DNA from: Streptomycetales bacterium
GTDB taxonomy: Bacteria > Actinomycetota > Actinomycetes > Prado026
DNA: 17,768 nt
Direction of reading: 5' to 3'
NCBI GenBank assembly: GCA_025361995.1
Contig: JANYIP010000277.1
Span: 1 to 17,768, forward strand
The notes under the pieces are model-generated. The model saw only the letters and a list, made by a program, of their open reading frames with translations, did no database searches and was not told the origin of the DNA. Shown one piece after another: positions 6,333-13,346 of this stretch (the first letter of the stretch is position 1; each line of letters opens with the position of its first letter). Position numbers and translations under genes: made by a program.

Positions 6333-6344
6333 TAGATACGGGTA
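6333..6344 (+). promoter_or_regulatory. -10-like element directly upstream of the sigma factor start
   Basis: TAGATA (6333-6338) is followed by five bases and the ATG at 6344. No Shine-Dalgarno is present, so the message may be leaderless. An in-frame GTG at 6299 is the alternative start, but it would make this hexamer part of the coding region. Confidence 0.4.
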
Positions 6345-6862
6345 TGGGGGCATCCCGAGCGGCGGCAGACACAGAGGCTGAGTTCCGGCTGTTCGCGATA
6401 GGTCAGCAGCGGACGCTCTACCGGGCCGCCCTGGTGCTCACGGCCGATCCAGGGGCTGCCGAGGACTTGGTCCAGACCGCGCTGATGCGTACGTACGCCG
6501 CCTGGGACCGCTTGCGCGGGGAGGCTCCGGCGGCGTACGCCCGCAGGGTGATGACGAACGCGAACATCGACAGGTGGCGTCGCGACCGGGGCCGCGAGCA
6601 GCTCACCGACGAGGTCCCCGAGATCGAGTCCAGGGACGAGAGCGCGGACGTGGCGTCCAGAGACGCGGTGCTGCGAGCGCTGGTCGACCTCTCGCCCCAA
6701 GAACGCCGGGTCGTGATGCTGCGCTTCCTCGAAGACTTCAGCGAGGCCGAGACTGCTCGGACACTGGGGATCCCAGCGGGGACCGTCAAGAGCGTCACCC
6801 ACCGCGCGGTGGCCAAGCTCCGCGCGAGTATCCACATGAGTGCTGGGGAGGTGGCGACATGA
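6344..6862 (+). CDS. ECF sigma factor, SigE-family (sigma-70 region 2 and region 4)
   Basis: The protein is 172 residues from ATG 6344. Region 2 covers about residues 14-80: LYRAALVLTADPGAAEDLVQTALMRTYAAW, the D-L-V-Q signature of region 2, then YARRVMTNANIDRWRRDR. Region 4 covers about 112-160: LSPQERRVVMLRFLEDFSEAETARTLGIPAGTVKSVTHRAVAKLR, with the helix-turn-helix at E-x-A-x-x-L-G-I-P-x-G-T-V-K-S. The length and the L-x-x-T-A/D-x-x-x-A-E-D-L-V-Q pattern fit the actinobacterial SigE-family group of ECF factors, in which the sigma gene is usually followed by a membrane regulator. Exactly that is seen here: its stop overlaps the next start as ATGA, so the pair should be translationally coupled. 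It probably directs transcription of a small regulon, perhaps including its own operon (inference). Confidence 0.92.
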   Translation: MGASRAAADTEAEFRLFAIGQQRTLYRAALVLTADPGAAEDLVQTALMRTYAAWDRLRGEAPAAYARRVMTNANIDRWRRDRGREQLTDEVPEIESRDESADVASRDAVLRALVDLSPQERRVVMLRFLEDFSEAETARTLGIPAGTVKSVTHRAVAKLRASIHMSAGEVAT

Positions 6863-7701
6863 ACGATCCCTCCGACTGCAGCGACGTGAAGTCCTTCGTC
6901 CAGGAGTTCGACCTCGGTCCTGTCCCTTTCCTGGATCTCGACGAGGTCGTACGGCGGGGCGGGCGTCAGCGTCAGGTCCGGCGGGCCGAACGCTGGGCCG
7001 CGGTGGCTGCGGCTGCCGCCCTCGTCGCAGGAGTCGTTGTGGGCGTCGCCCACGTGAGCGGACGGTCCACGACGCACCAGCCCGCCGCCAGCATCTCACC
7101 CACGCCGACACCGACCCCGACGCCGTCCCCCTCGACCGGTGGCCAGCGGCTGCTGACCGCCCGGTCCGCGACGATCTCCGCAACCAGCGTCCACGTCAAG
7201 GAGCTCCTCGGCGTCGGGCTCTCGCTCGATGTGATCGTCACGGCCAACGGCGCCCAGGGCACCCTGCTGGGGCAGGGCAAGACATCGGTCTTCCTCTCGG
7301 TGGGAGACCAGATCTACATCAAGGGGCCGGTCTCGATGCCCCCGTTCCTACCGGACTCGCAGGTCGCGGCCGCCCACGGCAAGTGGATCCTCGTGACCTC
7401 GATCGGCAGCCTCTTCGACGTCCACACCCTGTACAGGCTCGGCTGGTCGTTCACTCCGTACGGGATCCCGGACCCGACACTCGGCTCCACCCGTGATATC
7501 GACGAGATCCCGACGATCGGGCTGGTCACCCAGCAGAACTTCCGGCTGTACGTCGGCGTGAACCCGCCGTACCGTCCCTACCTGGTCGAGACCACGCCCT
7601 ACCCGACGTACGCGACGTACACCGACTGGAACGCCCCCACGAGTCCGCTCCCGCCACCCCCGTCACCGAACGACGTCTACGTCCCGGTCCTCGGCCCCTG
7701 A
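6859..7701 (+). CDS. membrane-anchored putative anti-sigma factor with an extracytoplasmic domain
   Basis: The protein is 280 residues. The start ATG overlaps the sigma gene stop by four bases. It has a short cytoplasmic N-terminus (1-46; acidic motif FLDLDEVVRRGGRQRQVRR), one transmembrane helix at about 47-68 (Ala/Val-rich), a Pro-Thr tether at 80-93, and an outside domain of about 185 residues. The outer domain, with TGL-like strands LSLDVIVTANGAQGTLL, SVGDQIYIKG and HGKWILVTS, resembles the strand pattern of LprG/LppX-like lipid-binding domains, but this is only a loose impression. The C-terminus is Pro/Tyr-rich. No zinc-binding HxxxCxxC anti-sigma domain is visible, so any sigma contact would use the short N-terminal segment. 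Role inferred from gene coupling: sensing an envelope condition and holding the sigma factor. It could instead be a membrane effector. Confidence 0.75.
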   Translation: MNDPSDCSDVKSFVQEFDLGPVPFLDLDEVVRRGGRQRQVRRAERWAAVAAAAALVAGVVVGVAHVSGRSTTHQPAASISPTPTPTPTPSPSTGGQRLLTARSATISATSVHVKELLGVGLSLDVIVTANGAQGTLLGQGKTSVFLSVGDQIYIKGPVSMPPFLPDSQVAAAHGKWILVTSIGSLFDVHTLYRLGWSFTPYGIPDPTLGSTRDIDEIPTIGLVTQQNFRLYVGVNPPYRPYLVETTPYPTYATYTDWNAPTSPLPPPPSPNDVYVPVLGP

Positions 7702-7719
7702 GCTCTCATGATCAGCCGT

Positions 7720-7737
7720 GTCGGCGCTCGCGCCGAC
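7720..7737 (+). terminator. hairpin after the sigma/anti-sigma pair, possible terminator
   Basis: GTCGGCG (7720-7726) pairs perfectly with CGCCGAC (7731-7737) around a CTCG tetraloop, 19 bases past the anti-sigma stop codon. No U-tract follows. It separates the signalling pair from the secreted propeller gene. Confidence 0.42.
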
Positions 7738-7805
7738 CGATCGGGTGATCCCGCGCACCGACACGGTCCCTAGCGTGGACAGTGACAGCGCAGCCAGGGG
7801 GAAAC

Positions 7806-9170
7806 ATGCGGGCACGTTCGTGGGTGGCACGCGCCATAGTCGCGACGACAGCGCTGGGCTTGGCCCTGGGTACGGCTGGTTCTGCCCTAGCCGGGAACCA
7901 CCCACCAGTCGCCACCATGGGCACGACCCAGATCTCGGACTGGGAGCTCGGCGGGGCGATGGCCTACGACCGCGCGACGAGTCAGGTGGTCCTCTACGGC
8001 GGGCAGGTCTGGCCCGAGGCGTGCAGCTGCACCGGCGGCGGGACCTGGGTCCTGCAGGGCCAGGACTTCGTCCGGGTGCTCCCGGACGCCACGTCGGTGT
8101 ACGGCGCGCACCTCGTCTACGACGAGTCGACGGGTCAGCTGCTGCGCTTCGGCGGGATCGTCGGCCCGACCGGGGCCGGCAGCGACGACACCTCGGTATG
8201 GACCGGCACGTCGTGGCTGACCCTGCATCCCGCGCACACACCGCCGACGCGGCAGGTCGACGCGGCGGCCTACGACCAGCTGAGCGGCCAGATCATCCGC
8301 TACGGCGGGTGGGACCCGGTCTCGGGCACAGCCCTGTCCGACACCTGGGGCTGGAACGGACTGGACTGGGTGCAGCTCAGCCCCAAGACCACCGCAGGCC
8401 CGCTCCGCGGCGCTTCGATGGCGTTCGACTACGCGACGGAACAGCTTGTCCTCTTCGGTGGGATGGGCGGGTCCGGGGCGCTGAGCAACCAGACCTGGGT
8501 CCTCTTCCGGGGCAGCTGGGTGGCGAAGAAGGCAGCACCGACCGCCCTGACCCCACGGACCAATACGACCATGGCGTATGACCCGCGCAGCGGCCTCCTC
8601 CAGCTCTGGGGCGGGCAGACGCAGGCGTCACCAGCGGCGGCGAGCAACCAGCTGTGGAAGTGGACAGGCAGCGGGTGGGTTCTGCAGGAGTCGTTCGGAC
8701 CCGACGACTCGACCATGCCGAGCATGGTCTTCGACGGGGCGCACCAGCGGATGCTTGTGCTTGCGCCCTTCCGGTCGCCGTCTGACCACGCCGGCCAGCT
8801 GCAGCAGCTGGGCTTCCTCGCATCCTCGACGGTGACGACGATCGCCTCGAGCGGTGGCCCGTTCAACGTGGGCCAGCTGGGCCAGGTGTTCTGGCTGTCC
8901 AGCCACACGGAGCCGCCCGCGCTGACCACCAGCTCGCAGAAGCTGCTGAGCACACCGGGGACAGTGACCTTCACCGTCGACGGGAAGCCAGTGCCGGGCT
9001 GCGTCGCCGTGCCGATCGACAGCGACTCGAACGCGTCCTGCGCCTACACCCCGACGGTTGCCGCATCGCAGCATGCCGTGGCCACGTTCACGCCCGACCC
9101 GGGCGCCGACTGGGTCGGGGCGTACGTGGGCAGCAGGTCCGCACAGCTGGTCTTCACCATCTCGGGGTGA
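7806..9170 (+). CDS. secreted Kelch-like beta-propeller protein with C-terminal Ig-like domain
   Basis: The protein is 454 residues. ATG 7806 follows an AGGGGGA ribosome site. The signal peptide runs to about residue 29 (Arg-rich start, hydrophobic core, SALA before G30), so the protein is exported. Six degenerate blade units recur in the first 330 residues: AYDRATSQVVLYGG, VYDESTGQLLRFGG, AYDQLSGQIIRYGG, AFDYATEQLVLFGG, AYDPRSGLLQLWGG and a worn VFDGAHQRMLVL, each followed by a W-rich strand (for example TWGWNGLDWVQL). This is the Kelch/galactose-oxidase-like propeller pattern. Residues about 380-454 (GTVTFTVDGKPVPGC ... SCAYTPT ... ATFTPDPGADWVG) look like a bacterial Ig-like repeat. There is no LPxTG or C-terminal anchor, so it is probably released or loosely wall-bound. 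An adhesive or carbohydrate-contacting role is inference. Catalytic residues of galactose oxidase are not evident. Confidence 0.88.
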   Translation: MRARSWVARAIVATTALGLALGTAGSALAGNHPPVATMGTTQISDWELGGAMAYDRATSQVVLYGGQVWPEACSCTGGGTWVLQGQDFVRVLPDATSVYGAHLVYDESTGQLLRFGGIVGPTGAGSDDTSVWTGTSWLTLHPAHTPPTRQVDAAAYDQLSGQIIRYGGWDPVSGTALSDTWGWNGLDWVQLSPKTTAGPLRGASMAFDYATEQLVLFGGMGGSGALSNQTWVLFRGSWVAKKAAPTALTPRTNTTMAYDPRSGLLQLWGGQTQASPAAASNQLWKWTGSGWVLQESFGPDDSTMPSMVFDGAHQRMLVLAPFRSPSDHAGQLQQLGFLASSTVTTIASSGGPFNVGQLGQVFWLSSHTEPPALTTSSQKLLSTPGTVTFTVDGKPVPGCVAVPIDSDSNASCAYTPTVAASQHAVATFTPDPGADWVGAYVGSRSAQLVFTISG

Positions 9171-9174
9171 CGGC

Positions 9175-9188
9175 CCTGGGAAACCAGG
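9175..9188 (+). terminator. short GNRA-loop hairpin after the propeller gene
   Basis: CCTGG-GAAA-CCAGG (9175-9188) begins four bases after the stop at 9170. A second hairpin, AGGATG-ACC-CATCCT (9202-9216), follows. Together they may end the transcript. Stems are short and no U-tract is present. Confidence 0.35.
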
Positions 9189-9214
9189 CTGGCGGCGTGC
9201 CAGGATGACCCATC

Positions 9215-9230
9215 CTGACCGGCCGGTCAG
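9215..9230. promoter_or_regulatory. perfect 16-bp palindrome, candidate operator of the GcvT-like gene
   Basis: CTGACCGGCCGGTCAG is fully self-complementary and ends 26 bases before the GTG at 9257. GACCG-x-CCGGTC-like palindromes are a common shape for TetR-type operators in actinobacteria (general knowledge). Its cognate regulator is not evident in the window; the TetR protein at 3943 has a differently shaped candidate site. Confidence 0.5.
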
Positions 9231-9256
9231 ATCACCCACCGAAGGAGCTGGGCACC

Positions 9257-10456
9257 GTGGCCGACTTGGCGAAGAAGAGCCTCTTCTACGACTTCCTCGC
9301 TCGTTACGGCGGCACTGACTTCGAGACGTACATGGCGAGCTCCGAGCCGGACGAGGACTACCTCAACTGGAACGGCTACACGCTGCCGTACGTCTTCGAG
9401 GGCGAAGAGAAGGAGTACGCCGCGGTACGCACAGGCTGCGCGCTCTTCGACGCGACCCCGGCCAACAAGTACCGGATCACGGGTGCCGGCGCCGGCGCCC
9501 TGCTGGACTACGTGACGACGCGGAGGATGAGCCGGCTGCCGCAGATGCGGGCGACGTACGCGATCTGGTGCAACCCGGACGGCATGCTCAACGACGACGC
9601 GATGCTGTTCAAGCGGGCGGACGACGACTACCTGCTGATGGCCGCGGAGGTCGACCACTTCGACTATCTGACCGAGCTGGCGGGGCGGTTCGCCGACGCG
9701 ACAGTGGTCGACGAGTCGGCGCTGTGGGCCGGGCTCGCGGTCCAGGGGGCCAAGTCGTGCGCCGTGCTGGACGCCTTCGGATTCAGCGGGGTCGACCAGC
9801 TCAAGCCCTACGACATCGGCTACTTCGACCTGGCCGGAGGTCAGGTGATGGTCGCTCGGGTGGGGTTCACCGGTGACCTCGGTTACGAGATCTGGTTCGA
9901 CCGGGGACTGGCGCCGGCGATCCAGGATGCGTTCGTCACCGCCGAGAAGGCCCTCGACCTGCAGATCGCTGGCTACGGCCTGACGACGATCCAGCTCTGC
10001 CGGATGGAGAGCGGCATGATCGTGCCCGGCTGGGACACGGCGCAGACCTTCGAGGACCCCGAGTTCGAGCGCAGCCCGTTCGAGCTCGGTCTGGGCTGGA
10101 ACGTCGACCTCGATCGAGATGACGACTTCGTCGGGCGAGAGGCGCTGCTCAAGGAGTGTGCCAACGGCTCGCGCTTTGCCCTGCGCGGGTTCGAGATCGA
10201 CGATGAGTGCGAGCTGGTCGACGGTGCGGAGCTCTTCGCGACGATCGGCGCCGAGGACATTGCGGTGGGTACGCTGCCGTCGGTGTCGTGGTCGCACGAC
10301 GCGGCCCGCTGGATCGGGCTCTCGTCGCTGCGTACCGAGCACGCGGACGTGACTGACTGCTTCGTGACCATCGACGACGAGCGGCACGCCTGTCGGATCG
10401 TGGGTCTCCCCTTCGTCTCGCTCCCCCGCAGGCGCCTGGTGCCCGCGCCGCTCTAG
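9257..10456 (+). CDS. GcvT-family (aminomethyltransferase-like) folate-dependent protein
   Basis: The protein is 399 residues from GTG 9257, with AAGGAG nine bases upstream. The fold signatures of the glycine-cleavage T-protein family are clear: GMLNDDAMLFKRADDDYLLM (109-128), the region YFDLAGGQVMVARVGFTGDLGYEIWF with G-F-T-G-D-x-G-Y-E-I (203-212, matching G-Y-T-G-E-x-G-F-E-I), RMESGM (249-254, matching R-L-E-A-G-M), and SPFELGLGWNVDLDRDDDFVGREALL, with a C-terminal barrel. Family members transfer one-carbon units to tetrahydrofolate from glycine, dimethylglycine, methoxy-aromatics or dimethylsulfoniopropionate. No gcvH or gcvP is adjacent and the N-terminus (DYLNWNGYTLPYVFEGEEKEYAAVRTGCALFD) is unlike true GcvT, so a specialised demethylase is more likely than glycine cleavage (inference). 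metF lies 3 kb away on the other strand. It converges with the antiporter gene with 15 bases between. Confidence 0.85.
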   Translation: MADLAKKSLFYDFLARYGGTDFETYMASSEPDEDYLNWNGYTLPYVFEGEEKEYAAVRTGCALFDATPANKYRITGAGAGALLDYVTTRRMSRLPQMRATYAIWCNPDGMLNDDAMLFKRADDDYLLMAAEVDHFDYLTELAGRFADATVVDESALWAGLAVQGAKSCAVLDAFGFSGVDQLKPYDIGYFDLAGGQVMVARVGFTGDLGYEIWFDRGLAPAIQDAFVTAEKALDLQIAGYGLTTIQLCRMESGMIVPGWDTAQTFEDPEFERSPFELGLGWNVDLDRDDDFVGREALLKECANGSRFALRGFEIDDECELVDGAELFATIGAEDIAVGTLPSVSWSHDAARWIGLSSLRTEHADVTDCFVTIDDERHACRIVGLPFVSLPRRRLVPAPL

Positions 10457-10471
10457 CCCGACAGACCCAGG

Positions 10472-11983
10472 TCAGTCGGGTTTGCCGTCCTCACCGAACC
10501 AGCCGGCGAGGACGCCACGACGGCTCACCGCGCGCAGCCGGCGCTCGGCGGCCGAGCGCGCCTCCGCCGTGGTCACCACGAGCAGGCGGTCACCGGTACG
10601 CAGCCGCGTCGTAGCCTCCGGCACCAGTGACTCGCCGCCGCGGACGATGAGGCTGATCATCGCCCCGGTCGGCAGCCGCAGGTCCGACACGTACTCCCCG
10701 GACAGTCGCGATCCAACCGGGACCGCGACGTCGATCATGAGCGCATTCATCTCGTCCAGCGGCGCGGCGTCGACGGTGAGCTCGCCGGCGAGGGTGTCCG
10801 TCAGCACGCCCAACCGTCGGGCGAAGAAGGGCAGCGACGGTGCCTGCAGCGCGGTGAACACGAGCACCAGCACGAAGGTGATGTCGAAGATCCGGGTCGC
10901 CCCCGGGATCCGGTCAGCCAGCGGGATGGTCGCCAGGACGATGGGTACGGCGCCCCGCAGCCCCGCCGCGGACAGGAACACCTGCTCCCGCCAGCCCACG
11001 CCGAACCAGGACGCGCACGCCGACACGGCCAGCGGCCGGGCGACGAAGGTGAGCACAGCCCCGGCCACCAGCGCCGGGAGGATCACCGCGGGCAGCCGAC
11101 CCGGGACGGCGAGCAGACCGAGCAGGACGAACAGCCCGATCTGGGCCAGCCACGCAAGACCCTCGGCGAAGCCCAGAACCGAGCCGCGGTGTGGCAGCCG
11201 CGAGGAACCGATGAGCACCGCGCACACGTACACGGCGAGGAACCCGCTGGCGTGGGCGAGGCCGGTGGCGCTGTAGGCGAAGACGATCAGCGCCAGCGAC
11301 GCCAGCGGGTAGAGACCCACGGCCGGCAGCGCGATCCGCGCGAGCAGCCAGCGCCCACCCCGCCCGATCAGGTAGCCGACGGCGGCACCGACGGCCAGCT
11401 CGTACACCAGTAGTCCGACGATCTGCCACCAGTGGTCGGACTGCCACGAGCCCGAGACAACCAGCGAGACGATGACGACCGACGGGGCGTCGTTGACGCC
11501 GGACTCCGCCTCGAGGATGCCGCGCACCCGGGACCGGAGCTTGAGTCGGCGCAGGACCGAGAACACCGCCGCGGCATCGGTCGAGGACACGACGGCACCG
11601 AGAAGCACGGCTGAGCGCCACTGCATGCCCAGCAACAAGTGACCGGCAACAGCCATCACGCCCACGCTGAGCAGGACTCCGATGGTCGCGAGCACTGTCG
11701 AGACGATGACCACGGGTCGGATGGTCGAGATCCGAGTGGTGAGTCCGCCCTCGGCAAGGATCACGACCAGGGCGACCAGCCCGAGATCACGGGTCAGCGC
11801 CGCGTTGTCGAAACGCAGCCCGAAGCCCGCCTCGCCGATGATCATGCCGAGGGCGAGGAAGAGAAGGAGACCGGGAACCCCGAGACGAAGCCCGAGACGT
11901 ACGGCGAGCGCGCCCACCAGCACCACCGCAGCCCCGACGAGCAAGGCCAGGTCAAGGTTGCTGACGCTCAGACCGCCATTCAT
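10472..11983 (-). CDS. CPA1-family K+(Na+)/H+ antiporter, NhaP2/CvrA type, with RCK-C domain
   Basis: The protein is 503 residues. About 12 hydrophobic segments span residues 10-390. Diagnostic motifs are LRLGVPGLLLFLALGMIIG (32-50), ILAEGG (75-80), SSTDAAAVFSVLRR (133-146) and ESGVNDAPSVV (160-170), which carry the ion-binding Asp and the N-D pair of the cation:proton antiporter family. The soluble end (about 400-490; VPVGSRLSGEYVSDLRLPTGAMISLIVRGGE ... TRLRTGDRLLVVTT) is a TrkA-C/RCK-C domain, a regulatory ligand-binding module typical of NhaP2. This indicates K+ or Na+ export in exchange for protons, for pH and osmotic balance at the plasma membrane. The ATG at 11983 has no good Shine-Dalgarno; the gene lies 28 bases after the CDP-alcohol phosphatidyltransferase and is probably the last gene of the metF operon. 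Confidence 0.93.
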   Translation of the reverse strand: MNGGLSVSNLDLALLVGAAVVLVGALAVRLGLRLGVPGLLLFLALGMIIGEAGFGLRFDNAALTRDLGLVALVVILAEGGLTTRISTIRPVVIVSTVLATIGVLLSVGVMAVAGHLLLGMQWRSAVLLGAVVSSTDAAAVFSVLRRLKLRSRVRGILEAESGVNDAPSVVIVSLVVSGSWQSDHWWQIVGLLVYELAVGAAVGYLIGRGGRWLLARIALPAVGLYPLASLALIVFAYSATGLAHASGFLAVYVCAVLIGSSRLPHRGSVLGFAEGLAWLAQIGLFVLLGLLAVPGRLPAVILPALVAGAVLTFVARPLAVSACASWFGVGWREQVFLSAAGLRGAVPIVLATIPLADRIPGATRIFDITFVLVLVFTALQAPSLPFFARRLGVLTDTLAGELTVDAAPLDEMNALMIDVAVPVGSRLSGEYVSDLRLPTGAMISLIVRGGESLVPEATTRLRTGDRLLVVTTAEARSAAERRLRAVSRRGVLAGWFGEDGKPD

Positions 11984-12011
11984 GTCCCATGATCTCGCAC
12001 TGAGGTGCGGA

Positions 12012-12698
12012 TCAGCGCAAGCGCCGGTGGACGACGACGGCGAGCTGGCCGAAGCCGATCGCGCCGAGGCCGAGCCAGACCCACGCGGCCCAGGTCGCCC
12101 AGCCGGCCGAGGCCGAGGTGGAATACCCGCGATAGAGCGCCGCCCCCAGCAGGAACATGGCGGTCACGATGACCCGGGTCGGCCGCTCCCAGACCGTGAC
12201 GACACCGACCTCGGCCATGCCACCTGCGACCGCGCGGGCCCGCAGGTACTCCTGCAGCAGGGTCAGCGCACCAGCGCCCGCGCACGCCCCGGCAGGGGCT
12301 CCCACCCACCACAGTGCGAGCAGGAATGCCAGGTCCGCGCAGCGGTCCACCACGGAGTCCAGGACGAACCCGACGGCCGACGTACGACCGGTGAGTACGG
12401 CAACAGCACCGTCGAGGCCGTCGAGGAGGCCTGAGGCGACGACAGCCACCGCGGCCAGGAACAGCCAGCCACCACTGGCCCGGGCGAGCCCTGCGGCACC
12501 GGCGGCGACGATCAGGCCGGCCAGCGTCACGACATTCGGGGACACTCGGAGGCGGGCCAGCGGACGGGCGAACAGATAGACCAGGGACAGCCACGGGCCC
12601 ACCAGTCGAGAGGCCGACGCGTCGTACCCGCCGTGCAGCTGAGACCAGCGACCGAGGTACTCAGCCCGCGACGGGACGGCCGTCAGACGAGCCGCCAC
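12012..12698 (-). CDS. CDP-alcohol phosphatidyltransferase family membrane protein
   Basis: The protein is 228 residues from GTG 12698, which overlaps the end of the SIMPL gene by 16 bases. It has an N-terminal amphipathic part (GGYDASASRLVGPWLSLVYLFARPLARLRVSPNVVTLAG) and then several membrane helices. The CDP-alcohol signature D-x2-D-G-x2-A-R-x8-G-x3-D-x3-D maps onto residues 93-118 with exact spacing: D93, D96, G97, A100, G110, D114, D118. The Arg after the Ala is replaced by Val101. These enzymes move a phosphoalcohol from a CDP-linked donor to an alcohol acceptor (phosphatidylinositol-phosphate, phosphatidylglycerol-phosphate, cardiolipin and others). All four metal-binding Asp are present, so activity is plausible. 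The acceptor is unknown. The SPNVVTLAG entry motif is usual for the family. Confidence 0.88.
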   Translation of the reverse strand: MAARLTAVPSRAEYLGRWSQLHGGYDASASRLVGPWLSLVYLFARPLARLRVSPNVVTLAGLIVAAGAAGLARASGGWLFLAAVAVVASGLLDGLDGAVAVLTGRTSAVGFVLDSVVDRCADLAFLLALWWVGAPAGACAGAGALTLLQEYLRARAVAGGMAEVGVVTVWERPTRVIVTAMFLLGAALYRGYSTSASAGWATWAAWVWLGLGAIGFGQLAVVVHRRLR

Positions 12699-13309
12699 CG
12701 GACCGAGACCGTCGCGGCGACCTCGTGGGTCCCCGCCTCGATCGGCATGGCGGACGCTGCCACCGCCACGAGATTGTGCCTGCTCGCCGCGTGGCCCCAG
12801 AACTGGCCCTGACCTGGCTGACCTTCGACGATGTCGAGCACCTCGCCAACAGCAAGGCCTGCCAGCGCGGCGTACTGCTCGGCACGCACCCGCGCGTCGG
12901 CGAACGCCGCGTCCCTGGCCCGCCTCGCGAGGCCGGCAGGGTCGGAGTGCTCCAGGTTCGTCGAGTGCAGCCGGCCCACGTCGCCAGCCGACTCGAGCAT
13001 GGCCGGGATCAGCTCCGGGGCAGCGGCAAGGTCGCGGATGCGGACCGTGAGGCTGAGCTGGGCCCTGTACCCGTTCGGGCGCCCGTCGCGGTCGTGGTCC
13101 GGCCAGAGCTGGGTTCCCGAGCTCGCCAGGTCGGCGGCAACGACGCCCGCGGCGACCGCCACGTCTCGCATCGCGCTGACCGCCGTCGACGCCTGGCTCA
13201 GCGCCTCACCTACGTGTCGCGCGACGCACTCGGAGCCGACCTGCACCAGGGCGACATCCGGCGGCGCGGACGCGGCGCCGACACCTGTCACGGTCACCGT
13301 GGGCTTCAC
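12683..13309 (-). CDS. SIMPL (DUF541/BP26-like) domain protein
   Basis: The protein is 208 residues from GTG 13309 (MKPTVTVTGVGAASAPPDVALVQVGSE). The conserved start V-T-G-x-G-x-x-x-x-x-P-D-x-A-x-x-x-x-G, the middle GTQLWPDHDRDGRPNGYRAQLSLTVRIRDL and the later RRARDAAFADARVRAEQYAALAGLAVGEVLDI are all standard for SIMPL/DUF541. That fold forms oligomeric rings in BP26, but it has no agreed enzymatic role. Many homologues are exported; no signal peptide is visible here, so this copy is probably cytoplasmic, as in several actinobacterial relatives (recollection). An ATG at 13363 would overlap metF by 17 bases and adds poor-looking sequence, so the GTG is preferred although its ribosome site is weak. 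It sits between metF (37-base gap) and the CDP-alcohol phosphatidyltransferase (16-base overlap). Confidence 0.87.
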   Translation of the reverse strand: MKPTVTVTGVGAASAPPDVALVQVGSECVARHVGEALSQASTAVSAMRDVAVAAGVVAADLASSGTQLWPDHDRDGRPNGYRAQLSLTVRIRDLAAAPELIPAMLESAGDVGRLHSTNLEHSDPAGLARRARDAAFADARVRAEQYAALAGLAVGEVLDIVEGQPGQGQFWGHAASRHNLVAVAASAMPIEAGTHEVAATVSVRWRLV

Positions 13310-13346
13310 GTCGGTCAGCCGCTCACTTTTCTGGCCGGGCTGCCGG

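Noticed and set aside
7098..7134. Repetitive CCGACAC/CCGACGC tract, considered as a tandem repeat or CRISPR-like unit
   Set aside because: It is the coding sequence for the Pro-Thr tether of the membrane protein; no spacers.
9227..10387. 386-residue minus-strand frame
   Set aside because: It lies entirely antisense to the GcvT-like gene, which has family motifs and correct codon bias; the antisense product has no recognisable fold.
9257..10456. Calling the gene dmdA (DMSP demethylase)
   Set aside because: Family-level signatures are GcvT-like, but nothing seen distinguishes DMSP demethylase from other demethylases of the superfamily.
10482..11276. 264-residue plus-strand frame
   Set aside because: Antisense of the antiporter gene; low-complexity Ser/Thr/Arg composition.
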